Source: Raphanus sativus | Lineage: Eukaryota > Streptophyta > Magnoliopsida > Brassicales > Brassicaceae | Length of the DNA stretch: 64,000 nucleotides | NCBI RefSeq assembly: GCF_000801105.2 | Contig: NC_079519.1 | Coordinates: 35,253,288 to 35,317,287 of the forward strand | Direction: 5' to 3' | In this document: positions 47,373 to 61,400 of the stretch, one piece after another | Position numbering within the stretch: position 1 is the first letter of the stretch | Layout: each line of letters opens with the position of its first letter | The notes under the pieces: model-generated | The model's input: only the letters and a program-made list of their open reading frames with translations | Told to the model about the DNA's origin: nothing | The model's database searches: none | Translations under genes and position numbers: made by a program

Positions 47373-50300
47373 GGATACAACTCAGTTATTGTATCTAAAT
47401 TATTCAAAATATCCACAATACTAAAATTACCAGAAATTAATTAATATATCTAGGTTTCTAATTATAATTTAAGATACTTAAATTATTACAAATATTAATA
47501 TAACTACTATTATTTTAATATATACCTACATTTTGGATAATCATTTGATTATTATGCCAGATCGAGTTTAATACCAAACTTTTAGGTATAGCAGTTTGGG
47601 GCTGTGTAGTTATATCAATTTCCGTTTGAAATTTTGGCCTTTTGGGTCTGGATATTTTCTGGACACTTAATCAAAGAAAATAGCAAGGGCGTTTGCTTTT
47701 GTTATTTAAATATTATAGTTTTGCTTAAAATGTTTCTTTGAACATTTTAGTTTATAGAACTAACAAATTATGTGATCTAACTACAGCTGAACATGTGATT
47801 TATTTTTCCTTTCAACGACTAAACAAAACATAAGATATCGTAGGATTAGGTTTTTACAAGACTTTACACCCAAGAAAACTAACAAATTCATTCATGTTTT
47901 TTGTTTGTTTGCCTATCTGTACAAAAATCAAAATATCGATAAAACAAAAAATGCATAATGTTTCAAGTTTTATATACTTAACAAGATGCCACTGGAAGAT
48001 GTCGATAACATTCTAAAAAAATGAAGAAAATAAAGCGTTAAGTTTTAAAATTGGTATATCGGCTTTGCCAAGTCGATAAACCTTCGTTTGATACTGGCAT
48101 TTTTTTACGGCATCTTCAAAGCCAAAAATTAGATGTACCCATGTCCAAACTAAAAAGAAAAAGAAATTCGGCTTTATCCTAAAAGTATCTTTGAAATCAG
48201 TATGTAATAGTATATAATTAAATTGTACATATATGGACCATTGTAGATTCCTTCGCAATTGTAGGCTAACGCATAAACCCATTGAAGAACAAAGTTGTTA
48301 GAAAGAGACGCATATTTTTGTAAAGCTAAATGGAGAAGATCGTTAGCATCACGAGTGGCATCTTCATTTATTTCTTCAGTTTTGTTTACCAATACAAAGT
48401 CTTAATGTTCTTTCCATACGCAGAATCTAACATTACATTAGGATGATTCCCTTTTTTAATTTTTTAATTTTATAGATAAGAACGTTTATTAAATTTTTTA
48501 AAAAACGTTTATTTAATAAGAATGTGCATGTATTGTGCCCACAAGAGTATATTTGTTTTTTCTTCTCTATGCTCAGGAGATTAACTATCTGGAGAAATAT
48601 TTGCTTTTGCATTTATAGGATGTAGATAGCGTGCCATTATGGTACACCAAAACCTTTAATTATAACTTCAAAAACTGAAACATTAAGTTACAAAAATGTA
48701 ATAGTCTGTTTCATATAGCCCACAGCCACATGTATACAGTTTTTGTTATTATACTATTTCCAATGATTTACTCTATATTTCTCTATAAGATAGAGTAATT
48801 CTATCATAGAGCTAGAGTTTGATCCAATAGTATTTTATTTTCGTTCTACCGTCGAGTATGACTCTAGGATTTTCTGTTTCAGATGTAAACATTAATGCTC
48901 ATTGAGCTTTTTATAATATAAATTGTGTTACAAAAAATAAAAAAATAGACAAATTACTCTATATTTAAAGTAAACCTATTTTTTACTATATTACAAAGTA
49001 AAAATAAAGTATCATTAGAATGTTTTTACTCTAAACTATTTTTAAAAATTAGTTATAAAATGTCCTCATTACAATAATACTTAATATGCTGGTATGAATT
49101 TCGTACATTTTATCGATGTCAATACACCCTGAACATCATGATTACAATTGAACCATGAATATTTGAAATCTTGGATAGAAAGACTTTGTATCATTTTTGT
49201 AAACTGTTAAATTATATACATATGTGTGTGTGTGTGTTCCTCTTTGCTCAGCAGGTGGTGTGAGCTCTAGTGGTCTTTTGCTCGGCTAGTCTCTTCAGAT
49301 GGATGACTGGATGTAATAGTGGTGGGTTATTGATGCGGTGGTGGACTTTCCAGTGAGCATTTGCCACTCATAAAACCTCCTTTTTCATCTTTGGGTGAGC
49401 CATGTGAAGAGGTTTAGGTTGTTCGTTGCTGTGGAATGTAATATGTTATTTATCGCAAACATTTCATTTGTTTAAAACATAGACAATAATAATAACTCTT
49501 AAAGTAAAATAACGTGTTTTTTTTGTGATACTCCGAGAACAAAAAGCAAGATAATCAAACATATCAAAAGTAGTATTTTATTGAACCGAATGAATAGAGT
49601 TTAACTAGCCTTAAAATAAGTTTGTGACACGTAAACGATTATCAGGAGATCCTCAATATGGTCTGAATTGAAGGGAGAGAGTTTAACTTGTCTTTCTTAA
49701 GGAATTACTCCTTCTATCATTAGGACCACAGGAGTAAGAGCATCATTATTGGTGAGCTAAAATAAAAGTCCTTAGCTTCTTTTTTTTTTTTGTCATGAAA
49801 AGCATAAAAGCAATCCTTATATAAGGGCTTTTCTCCTATTTTCTCCTCGATCCTCTTTTCTTTTCCCTTAAAGCCTGGCTTAAGGCCCTCCCAATATTGA
49901 TGGTCTAATATCTTGGAATCTTGATCTTTAGACAAAAATCTATACTTAACCACCACCCACCTTCCAAAAAAATCTTTGCTCTTTGATTGTTGTCTGATTG
50001 TTATATAATCTTTGGAAGAGAAATATTTTCTCATCTCTGTGATAACCACCTTGACAATTTTATATGTAAAGATCATCGACGCACCAACTTATAGAAAAAA
50101 AAAAACTGTTTTATCATTGATATAATCGATGTTGATACTGATAAATGATATGTACGCAGATTTGAAATTCAACATAAATATTTATAACTTTTGTTAATAG
50201 TTTTATTTTAGATCTAAATTTTAGAAAGAAAATTCAGTAAATTTACACTATGAAATATATATATATATTTGAAAACACTATGAAATATCAAAAACTGAAA

Positions 50301-50772
50301 TAAACACTTTTACATTTTTAGATTGAATTAAATATATTTTTTATTTTCTTAACTACTTTGAATTTATTTACGAATCATTTTATATAAACCAACTTTATAT
50401 TAAAATAAATATAATAAACATTCAATCAATCAGTATCGAAGACTAACATGAACTAAAGTTTTGTTTTTCTCAAGTCAAAGTACTAAAGTATTATTTGAGT
50501 CGTGTTTGAACTACTCCGGTCGATAAGGTCTGACTGATTATTTAGAAATCTGGTGACATGACTGAAATGGGAATCCGAGAACTACTTTGGTGATATTTGT
50601 AAACCAATTTGTCATGTTTATTTCATAATTTATGAATTTTTTTTACTTTTGTTCCTAACTTCCAGAAAGTCGGCACTAAAGTTTCATAAAAAAAATAACG
50701 TCCTTTTACAACATGAATACCGTCCATTTTGCTAAGAATATTCTATAAAAATTGAATTTTCTGCATTTATGG

Positions 50773-50961
50773 TCAGGCCTGGTTCAAAGTTTTACTGGAC
50801 CCTGAACAAAGTTTTCTTTTTACTTGAAAAAGATAGATAGTAATTTGTAAAAAAAGGACTGATTTTTTTTCAAAAAACTTTAGATTCTTAACTAATTTTT
50901 TTAAAAAAAATCTAGACCATGTGCAAATGCACCTTGGGCACACCCCATAAACCGAGCCTGA
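50773..50961. mobile_element. small TIR element (MITE-like), 189 bp
   Basis: The left end TCAGGCCTGGTT and the reverse complement of the right end, TCAGGCTCGGTT, match at 10 of 12 positions. TGG flanks both sides (50770-50772 and 50962-50964), a possible 3-bp target duplication. Superfamily not assigned. Confidence 0.45.
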
Positions 50962-52875
50962 TGGTAGTTTTTTTTTTCTGAAAAAGGGCTTACTCTGATG
51001 GTAGTGTTTTCTTTTTTTTTTTTTTTGATAAAAGATATAAGTGTTTTGTAAATACCATTTATAACTATATATTTCATCAGTTAGAAATTTTAATTTTAAT
51101 GGGTTTCGACTTTCGACTATGAGAACATGATTTTCTTTGGAAAAACTGACATGCGTAATTCAAAGTTCTTTTTTCCTTGCTCAAAAGCATTGTAGCTTGA
51201 TAATTTGGATTTTTTTTAATGGGGAAAACTTTATGCCAAACTCTTTCACGTGTCTTTGAATTTGATAAACTATATCGTATTGTAAATAATATGGACCTTT
51301 CACGTATATTATAAGAGCTGCTGAAATAGACATTGCACTAAAGAAAAGTAGGAATAAAATTCGTTTGGTCAATTACTTTACCATGTATTGCAATGCCAAC
51401 ACTACTTTATATGTTGCATTAGTGATATCGCCAAATCTCTTTCTGGTAAATATATTCTGACGTGAGATTGATATCCCACACCTAAATTTATCTTCTTGAA
51501 TTGTGTCTTCGATTCAGAAGATAATTAATTGTTTTATCATCTTATATCTCCAAAATGAACACAACCACTTTTCAAAAAGATCACCACCACTTGAAGTTAG
51601 TCAAGAGTTATTACCGTTGACAAATACATAGTGTATATGTATATATATATTATCTGTTCTTTTGGTATTAATGCTAAAAATCATAAATCTTAATTATAGT
51701 TTCAATATCTCATTTAATACCAAATTTTAGCAAAAAATACATTCATAATTTAATAATCAGAGAAACTCTTGTAGCTTTGATGATCTATGTAGACTTAAGA
51801 TACCTACAACTAAAAATGACAAATACAGATAACTAGAGATCAATCAACTTCAAAGACTTAAGTTGTCTTATGAAGAATTTCATGAGCTTAAACATTATCA
51901 AATGACTAGCTGGAAAGGACATCTCAATCCGATAACTAAGTATGACAAACATTCTATCAGCCATTAATATGTTTTTTCCCTGTTACCATCGTTTAAGCCG
52001 TCCAAGTTATACCAGTTTTTTTTCAACTGATTTATGACATTTTTTTTGTTTTATTACGTTGAATGGTTTATATGGCCAGAGTAGTTTCTGACTTTCTGTA
52101 TACAAGAAAATATTTCAAGAGTAGTTGTTGCACGAACAACAAGAAGCTGAACAGAGCCTATATCCAGTTGTCCACTTTGTCCTCACGATTACATGCAACG
52201 GCTACTTGTTGGCTTTTCTCACACAAAAAAAGAAGTATATACTGTATAATTTTCGGCTCCCAAATGTCATACACGATTGTTGATGGATAAGATTTGCGTC
52301 ATTGTGTGCACTGGTGTATGTATTAATGAAGATCGTGCCCGTCAAGAGGGAGCGATGTTGGAACTCCCTTTTTAACAGAAATATAATTTTCTTTTTTTAC
52401 TTTTCCATTGGTTATTTTGGTCAGACTAGTGGTCGTCATCGCAGGATTAATAGTTCGTTAGAAAACTTGCAACGAGCACTATATTCTACTATATTCAAAC
52501 ATAATAGATTTAAATTGAATGAAAAGAAGCAATGAAGTATGCAAGTTGAAATGATCAAAAGACAAAAAAAAACATGTCATTTCTCTTGGTCTTTTTTTTT
52601 TTTGTAGCACATCGGGTAGAACAACCAAACTTGAGTTGTATAAATATGTTCACCCACATAATATTGGTTAAAGGTTTCAAAGAGAGAGCGAGAGAGGGAG
52701 TTCCAAATAAAATTAAAGGCCCAATAAAATCTTTTCTAGACTAAATTAATTTTTTATTTATTTTGTAAGTAACTAATAAATCACATCTAAAATTTAAATT
52801 CTTTTTTATGTTTTATAACTAAGGTAATGACTATATACTTATTATCTTATATTTTTTATTTATATAATTGAATTA

Positions 52876-53071
52876 CAGTGAAACCTTTATAAATTAATAA
52901 TGTTGAGACTACACCAAAACTATAAGTTTTATTAATTTATAGAGATTATTAATTTATCGATATAATAATTGAACAAAAAACTTAATTTAGGACTGTAAAG
53001 TTATATTATTTTATAGAGGTTTTTAGTATATATTAATTTATAGAATATTAATTTAAAGAGGTTATATTGTG
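52876..53071. mobile_element. MITE with CAGTGAAACCT terminus
   Basis: Starts CAGTGAAACCTTTATAAATT. The right side carries the reverse-complement type 'aatttaaagaggttatattgtg', and the interior repeats 'attaatttatag' on both strands. This matches a MITE type, probably hAT-related, that I recall as frequent in Brassicaceae. The right boundary and target duplication are uncertain. Confidence 0.5.
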
Positions 53072-53923
53072 TGTTATAATTAAAGTTATGCTAGGTCATA
53101 ATTACGAAAGAGTCATGTCATATATTTTGTTAGTCATATCATTATTATTTTTTTAAATAATTGTAGTGATGACAAATGTACAAATCACTTGGTAAATAAT
53201 ATATAGGGAATGAAACTGCATTTTAATCGTATATGCTGTGAGTAGTTGATTTTCATTGATTGATCATTACTTTACATATTCTTTGAGTAAAATATTTGAT
53301 GATGCAATAATTAATTAAACTACTACTTTAATGATAGTAAATTTGAATGTATGTGCTGTGAACAAATGCGAATCAACTTAGTAAACAAAAAAACAAAAAA
53401 ACAAAATGTATTGAGACAAATACTCATTTATAATTTCTTATTATTATGTGAATGAATAATTTTACCAACTTTAGACCGTATTTATAACAGCCTCAAAATC
53501 CAATTTCCTTTTCTATAGGAATATTTTTTTGTCATAAAAAAGTACATATTTTATCTAAATTTTTTTTTCCTTAAACGAAAGGTGGACTTTTATTGGTTCA
53601 CAAAGATTTAAGACTGTCCAAAAAATGTGTTTAACAAATTGAAAATGCTATCACTAATTTTAATTTTTAAAAGACATCTACAAATATTAAAATTAATAAC
53701 ACCATAGGATTTTCTAAAAATTTTTTTTGAAGGATTTTCTAAATTCACAAATGATAATTTGCCATTTTAACATAAAGAATTATAAATACTTGATTCAATA
53801 GAATCCCTAAAACTAAAACTATAATGTATAAACCCTTGTATTATTACATCGACTCCAAATTGGCTATACTTTTAGTCTTTTACAGTTAGTTCTCTCCAAC
53901 AGTCAACATTAATAATAGACACA

Positions 53924-54569
53924 TCTATCTTATTAAAACAGAAACATTTTGTTGGACCTAACATTTATTTTGTAAGTTTTTAAATTAAATACACTTTTAT
54001 ACTTTATAGTTAAACATACATTAAATCACTAATCTTTCTTTCTTTATATTACTATCCATGTTTCCAAACAATATACTTATTTCTTTATACTACTATCAAT
54101 GTTTCCAAACAATATATTTTATACTACTATCAATGTTTCTAAACAATACAATAAGTAATCTTAGTTATTTTATATCTATCATTTTCTCTTTAAAATTTTG
54201 TAGAAACGTCATAATTTCATAAATTGCCAAATAATGAACTTTAAAATTTGGATTATAAGATTACAAATTATGAAACTATTACAATTTAAATCCAATTAGA
54301 TTACATATGGGTCATCCATCAGTTCAATCGGTTAGTCTCGGGTTTTAGTGATTTTTTAATATGAATATTTTAAAAACATAAATTGAATTGTCAGATCTCC
54401 GGATTAACCGGTGTTGTCACAATCGGGTTGAATTTAAAAACACTGATTTAAATGCAAAAATATTTTAAATACACACTCTTTAAAAATTACCAAAATATTT
54501 GTTAAGTTATTAGTAAAATTTTTCATCGTAAAATATCCCGCGCTTCAAAAAGCGCGGGTCAAAATCTAG
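53924..54569 (+). mobile_element. non-autonomous Helitron, complete, plus strand
   Basis: Starts TCTATCTTATTAAAAC and ends CTAG. A perfect 9-bp-stem hairpin (CCCGCGCTT caaa AAGCGCGGG, 54537-54558) lies 11 bp from the end. Flanked by A (53923) and T (54570). No coding capacity. Sister copy, inverted, at 1647-2288. Confidence 0.9.
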
Positions 54570-56579
54570 TGTTTTGTTATAGTAATATCACTGTTTCGTT
54601 GAAAACAAATCTCAACTGAAGGATATTTCAACTACGAGGGATTTTAGTGACATCACATGTATAATTTTTCTGGACCGTTGGTTTTGCCAATAAGTTTTTT
54701 TTTTCTTTTTTTAAAAAATGGTGTCAACCCAAATATCATAATTAGTACTTTTTGTTAATTAAAATTGAATATCTTGCACAGACGTTACTTGCTTTACAAT
54801 TATGGGTTCACTGGTTAACTGAAGATTCACCTCCACCTCAAGTTTTGATTTTTTAGGCAAATAACCCCAGATTCTGAGGCGTTACTGAAAGGAGCTGCCT
54901 CCCTATGCCATTTGTTGAAAAATTCAATAAATGCCATTATGGTTTGTTTAAGTTTTAAGTAGGTCTTGAATCTTTCCAGAAATTATGAATTAAAAGAAAT
55001 CCCTTGTTATTTTGCGAGTACAGCTAATACGCAACAGAATACAAAGAAGTCAACCTTTCACATATATGAAGTCTTTTGTTGATCATTATAAAAATAAGAC
55101 TAGGCACTTTTTGAACGATTTCAAAGACATGTTCATTCGTTGAAAGAGTTCATTGAAGAACTGGAACAACTTGTCTTTTCAAAGGTGTTAGAGGTGTTTG
55201 CAAATTGCAAATGAGAAGCCTCTTTGGAGTTGGGAGTATATTTCACTTTTTGAACTTAGTTCGCTTACTTATAATTGTCTTATTTATCCAAAAATTAGCA
55301 TAATGTTGTCTCTATATATAAATAAATATCTTCAGTTATGGGGAATCTAGAAATATTTTTACATTATATGCACAACTTTATTATGTGTATAACTTTATAA
55401 ATTATAGTAAATCCATTTATAAAATTAGTTAATACATTATGTTTTGAAAATACTATACGTGCGCTCTTTGGAAAAAAAATTATCGGTGCATATGCAACTT
55501 TGTCTCTTTATTAGCTCACCACTCTTCAGTCCGACATATTTACATAAATTATTTTGTTTAAAAGGTTGTTTGATAGGTATCTGAAATGGCAAAGTGTTAT
55601 TTATTAGTCAAAGTGTCAAACAACTAGTTATCTGACCTGATGTGGAATCAAATTTATACTCAAAAAATCATGTATATACTAATTGCCTAAAGCATGTTTA
55701 TTGTAGAATTCTTATCTAAAAGATGATTCTTAATTTTTTTTAGTTAAAGTTAAAAAAACAGTTTTTATATTACGTTAAAAACTCTACCTTAAGAATCTTG
55801 CAATAAACATAGCCTTATTTAATCGACAGTTCTTAGTTTTTTAGTTAAAATTAAAAGGCGATTCTTATATTACGTTAAAAACTCCACCCTAAGAACCCTG
55901 CAATAAACTTAGTCTTATGAATCGGTAAAAAAATTTATTATAATAAAGATAAGCGTAACTTCAGCCCCACAATTTTAAGATAGTAATAAAGTTTGAAGTA
56001 ATTTTTATTAAATTATAACTTAAATCTTCTTTAAACATAAATTAAAAATTAATTATTATTAAAATTGTTATTAAATATATTTGTTTAAATATTTTTTATT
56101 TAGAAGATTTTAGTTTAAGATTTAAAGAGGTTTTTTTTACCGATTAAGAGATTTTAGTTTAAGATTTTGGTAGTTCATCTAAAATCACAATAAATTTTAC
56201 GGTTCATGTAAAATCATTTAAAAAATCATTAAAACTTAAAACATTTCAAATTATAAATGGAGTACATCCATTAATTCTCTTTTTATTCTGTTCACATTTT
56301 GAAATAAATGAGTCAATATCTTTTTCCAGAGAATCACCTGAAAATAATTGAAAACCTACAAGCAAAAAGACGATGGTTCTATAAAGTGAATTTGTATTAT
56401 TTGACCTGATTGAGGTCGAGGAACCTGTTCCAATTACCAGTTTACCAAGATAGCAGAATTGATTACTTCACCAATTAATAGTGTTGTTTCATATTTAATA
56501 TATTTTATAAAGGAAAATAATATAATAAGAGTTTATCAAATTATATAATGTTTTTAAATAAAATTAATAAAAAATCCTA
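54570..56579. other. gene-free intergenic DNA
   Basis: AT-rich, no gene. A MITE-like unit at about 55694-55810 has inverted ends ('gtttattgtagaattctta' and 'aagaatcttgcaataaac'). It is followed by a second partial copy of its right half ending near 55907. Confidence 0.4.
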
Positions 56580-56885
56580 ATAGTTGCAAAAAACACTGTT
56601 TTAAATTTTTTTAACACCATCAATAAAACATTAAACCATAAATCATAATTCATTGGATAAACCAAAGATACTAAACACTAAATCTTAAAAACACTAAATC
56701 CTCAATTCTAAATTTTAAACATTTATATAAATCTTAAACACTAGGATTTATGGTTTACCCAAAAATTTATAGTTTATCCAAAAGTTTATAGTTTAATGTT
56801 TAAAATTTATGGTTTAAGAATTAGAGTTTTATTGTTTTACTCACAGTGTTAAAAATACTAAAAGATTCCTTTTTAGCAACTACTG
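56580..56885. repeat. inverted-repeat element rich in CCCTAAA-like motifs (copy 2)
   Basis: The left end 'tagttgcaaaaaacactg' and the right end 'ctttttagcaactact' are inverted relatives. The inner sequence 'ttaacaccatca...aaaacattaaacc' matches the left arm of the element at 5380-5953. Noncoding. Confidence 0.45.
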
Positions 56886-57426
56886 CTGTGTTTCATTTAT
56901 TTTATAAACATAATATAAATTAATAAATTTTATTATTTTATTTTTATAAAATATATTATGAAATAAAAAAATACTATTGGTTGGTAGATTCACCTCCTAT
57001 AAAAAAAAACTCTTTTATAAGGCAACTTTGTTTAGTTAAAAAAACAACCTTGTAGTAAAATAACCATTTTAACTTTTAACTTTGATTCACTAAATTCAAA
57101 CCTTTTCATTTATTTATTTATTTTGGTTAAATAATCTAAACTAATTTTGAAAACTAAACGAAAATTATAATTCTTATGTACATCAACAGTGCTCATGGCT
57201 TCATGATATGCGTTATTTAAATACAAACTGTTCATCAATAAGTAATATTTCCAAATTTTTGAAACAAAAAAAATCTAATTTCTCAATTTTTAGAATAAAA
57301 GAAAAAATTGGAACATCTTAGGAAGGAAATTAAAATAGGTAAAAATAGCCATTTTGGTTAAAATTATATTCAAAATAATATTCTAGATATAAAATTATGG
57401 AAGGTTTTGTTAGGGTCTAGTTTAAT

Positions 57427-57645
57427 ATTATACATCCGGTGGGCTAAGAAAGATCCAACTGATTAGTCTTCTGGGAATTTGACCACTGGCGCCAGTCAGA
57501 CCCGATTGCTCGTAAAAGAAATTAGTTATCTTTATCGTCTGGACACATGGATAGATAAACTTTAGTTGACGTGGAGTTGAATCCAGATCCCTTAGGGACA
57601 CTTGAGATGCCATGCGCCATCCGACCACGTCCATGTGGTTATCTT
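57427..57645 (-). mobile_element. SINE-like tRNA-derived unit
   Basis: On the minus strand, an A-box-like TGGTCGGATGG is followed about 40 bp later by a B-box-like GGATTCAACTCC, the layout of an RNA polymerase III promoter in tRNA-derived SINEs. The 3' end is not defined. It does not fold as a functional tRNA as far as I can judge. Confidence 0.4.
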
Positions 57646-58317
57646 CGAAATTTTGGGAATGTGCTTTATGAATTTCAAGGGGTAAAAGAATTTGATTAAA
57701 CAATATATAAACTAGTTACAACTTCTTTAAAATGTATATCTGAAGCTTTTGAAAAAGAACATGATGATAAATATTTTGTATTGGTTACTACTCTCAAAGT
57801 TTCTTTCCCTGGCAGTAAATATTATATTGTTATTAGTAAGAATTCATAAGCATTTGTTTCTTCCATAACTAGACAGGAGTAAGAATTTATAGATATTTGA
57901 ACACTGATAAGCAGTGTTTTTAAATCCGGCCCGAACCACGGTCAGACCGGGTTCAACCGCAAACCGGACTGGGTTAATGCCAAAGTGGTAAGTTAAAAGT
58001 CTAGTCGAGAGCAAAAGATACAATTATCATACTGAAAAAAATCTTGCAATTTTTTTTGTATAAATTCGCTTTATTTATATTTTACAAAACAATCGAATAA
58101 TCATTATAGAATCTGAACATTAAAATCCTCCTCTATAGGTGGGCTCATGTCTAGTCTGGAGCAATCACACATCCCAAGCCGCATTAAAAAGAAAACATTT
58201 AAATCATTTATAAGAAAATAAAAGTTGAAATTCAACACGTATTTACGTATACGTCTCGTCGGCATATATGCTACACTACACTATATATTATATGTACATA
58301 CATATACAGGTATGTCT
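57646..58317. other. intergenic DNA and promoter region of AAP1
   Basis: Includes a dispersed-repeat fragment at about 57912-57975 ('gtttttaaatccggcccgaa', 'agaccgggttcaaccg'). The part adjoining AAP1 is its promoter. Confidence 0.4.
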
Positions 58318-58326
58318 ATATATAAG
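58318..58326 (+). promoter_or_regulatory. TATA box of AAP1
   Basis: TATATATAAG-like sequence about 120 bp upstream of the ATG at 58443. TTGAC cores (W-box type) lie at about 58347 and 58381. Confidence 0.5.
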
Positions 58327-58442
58327 ATTATGCAAACACATATCTATTGACTACAATTAGACTTCTTCATTTACTCTCTCTTTGACTTACACATTCACTT
58401 ATCTTCTTCTCTCTGTCCACCTCTTTGCTATCTTCTCTCACT

Positions 58443-61400
58443 ATGAAGAGTTTCAACACCGATCAACACGGTCACTCTGCGGCGGAATCCGGCGACGTCT
58501 ACGCCATGTCCGATCCCACAAAGAACGTTGATGACGATGGCCGAGAGAAGAGAACGGGGACGTGGCTTACGGCGAGTGCGCATATTATCACCGCGGTGAT
58601 AGGCTCCGGAGTGTTGTCGTTGGCATGGGCGATAGCTCAGCTTGGTTGGATAGCAGGGACTTTGATTTTGATCATTTTCTCGTTCATCACGTACTTCACT
58701 TCTACGATGCTCGCTGATTGCTACCGTGCGCCGGATCCCCTCACCGGAAAACGAAACTACACTTACATGGACGTTGTTCGATCTTACCTCGGTATGGTTT
58801 CTTCTTTGTTTTTTTTTTTTTTCATTTTCTTGTAAAGGAGATTAAAATTTTACACTTTTAAGCCCTTTGTCAAAAAAAAAAAATTTAGACACTTTTTACA
58901 CCGAATTTTTCTGAAACAGGGTTCTTTACCAGAAATTCAATCTTGTGAAAAGTAACTTTTACTAAAGAAATAATTTAAAATAAGATTCTGTTTATTAGAT
59001 ACCGACTTTTCTGGTATTTAGTTAGGCTGTTGCTTGTCGGAAAAATTATTGTAATCAGAACAGGAAAAAGGGATTAGTACTAAAAATTGATAGATATTAA
59101 GAAACAGTAATTTTATCGGTCAATTTAAAATAAAATAAAAGCTGGTGTTGTTATGAGTTTATCATGGAACAATGACCGTAATTTACAAAACAGTTAATAT
59201 TATGACCTATAAGATCAATCATAAGAAATCATCCTTACTATCTTATGAAACAATCGGAAAGCTTATGCATCCGATGAGTTATGGATAGGATTAGGAATGT
59301 AGATAAAGTAATGGATTGTTAGATTTTCTAACGTTTCCAGCCAATTTGATTTTAGAGAAAGAAAATCTATGGGTTATATAAATTACTGACCCTTATAAAC
59401 CGATTATGTTCTTTTAAATATTTTAATCGTTTCTAAAACATATGTGAACCAACCGGTCTTAGTTTAGTGGTTAAGAGACTTCAACTGAAGCTTCTACCTT
59501 GGTTCAATTCTCTTTGGCCACCTTAGCCGTGCCACCTTTGAATACAAGACTTTTTTGGTTTAGTAAACTTTTGGATCTCACATATCGAAAAAGTATGTAT
59601 GTCCTTGTTGACTGAATGTAACTGTGGTAACCGTCCTTTTAATTTTATAATTATAAATCATGGTTATTGGAAAAATAAATTTGGCTTGGTTACTGTTTTT
59701 AAAGGATTATATATTAAACAATTTAAAAGTGTGTTGTCTAGTTCAATAACAATGATTTTTTTCAAATCTAATCTATTAATTTAGGGATTATCTACTATTT
59801 AAAGTTCTCATTTAATTTTGGACTTTTTCATAGTTGGTGCTAGAATATATCATGCTTTCTATACAATGCAACCTACCAACTTAAATTAAACCAAATCTTA
59901 ACCAACATAGATTAGTTAAACCTAACCAGTAACACTTTTATAATTTTTTGGTTAATATTTTAATATAATTAGATCATATAAAACTGAACCACTCTTAAAT
60001 AACGACGTTCCATATCATTCCAAACATAAGAGAAAAAATATCTGATTTATTTACAACGTAAGCATACAAAGACCGTCTATGCTTATGCTCATTGATCTTC
60101 CAAAAACCAAATAATTGTGGCATAGACCAACATAGGCTCATGTTCGTATCACTAACTTTACTTCCATATATTTACTTTTCACCTACATCATATCACAACA
60201 TACACAGTTATGCAAGAACATAATTTTTTTTTGTTCAAACAACCAAATAATGGTGGCATATGGTCAGTAGATTTTTTAAATATGTTTTTTATATATTACA
60301 TTTTACGAGACTATGTGTATAAGTTTTTTTTTTGAAAAAGAACATAACTATGTGTATAAGTTAAAAGGTAAAAAGTGTGACAAGGCAAATTATTATACTA
60401 AAAATGAAAGAAGATTAAATACAAACTAATAACAAGTACAAAACAAATTATAACACTTTAAATTCTATATATATTTAATAAAATATTATATATGTCTTAT
60501 ATATGTCTAATATGTATATATATATATATATAAATGTTACACAAAATATATATAATATTATATACACATATTATATATATCATATATTATTAATTGAAAT
60601 TTGACAAATCAATTTCCGCCTTTTAGGGCGGGTCCTAATCTAGTTATTTTTAAAGTAAAACACAATGTAAAAGTGTGGTAACCGTCCTTTTATTTTTCTA
60701 ATGATAAACAATGTGTTGATGAAATAATTAATTTGGCATGGTCATTATTTTCACAAGGATTATATAGTTAAAATAAATTTAAATTATGTTTTCTGGTTCA
60801 ATAAATATTTTTTTTTACTTCAAATCATTTTAAGTAAAACATTGAATTGAAAGCAAAAGTATGGTACCCGTCCTTTAATTTCCAGTTATAAAATATGGCT
60901 GTTGAAATAATTAATTTGGCTGAAACTTTTCTTAATCAAGCCATCAATAATATCGACAATAGATTACTAAAATAGGAGTATTAAATAAAGTTTTTGTACT
61001 GTTTATAGTGATCCAAAACTGTGTAACCCGAGGAAAATATAAATTAAAGAATAGTTTGACATATGTGGCAAATGGTTTTGGTAGTATTAGCATTATTGTC
61101 GGTATTAGATGTTGGTGGAGTATTATATATGTAGTTGCGTGAAGTGTTTTATGAAACAGAAGATTAATTAATAGCTTAAAAACAAATGTAATAAATAATC
61201 ATAAACTGAAATGATACATTGGAATTATTGAAAATTGACAGGTGGTAGGAAGGTGCAGCTTTGTGGAGTGGCACAGTATGGGAATCTGATAGGAATCACT
61301 GTTGGGTACACCATCACTGCTTCTATTAGTTTGGTGTAAGTCAACTATGTGTGAATATGTTATTTTACTTTTTAACCGTTACCAAATGTACAGTTTTGTT

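Larger units (their letters stand above)
46240..53923. other. gene-free intergenic DNA with repeat fragments
   Basis: The ZW18 promoter region (46240-46500) is followed by repeat-derived DNA. 46975-47110 holds several 'aaaccctaaa' motifs. 47338-47372 looks like a mutated Helitron 3' end. 48755-49035 is related to the MITE at 4764. A (GT)n tract lies at about 49222-49237. 49720-50076 is an open minus-strand frame of 118 codons without recognised domains. No gene is supported. Confidence 0.4.

Noticed and set aside
49720..50076. Minus-strand open frame of 118 codons
   Set aside because: Lysine-rich, low complexity, no recognised family; kept only as a remark.
59459..59511. Functional tRNA gene
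   Set aside because: A- and B-boxes are present, but the acceptor and anticodon stems do not form convincingly; a SINE-like unit fits better.
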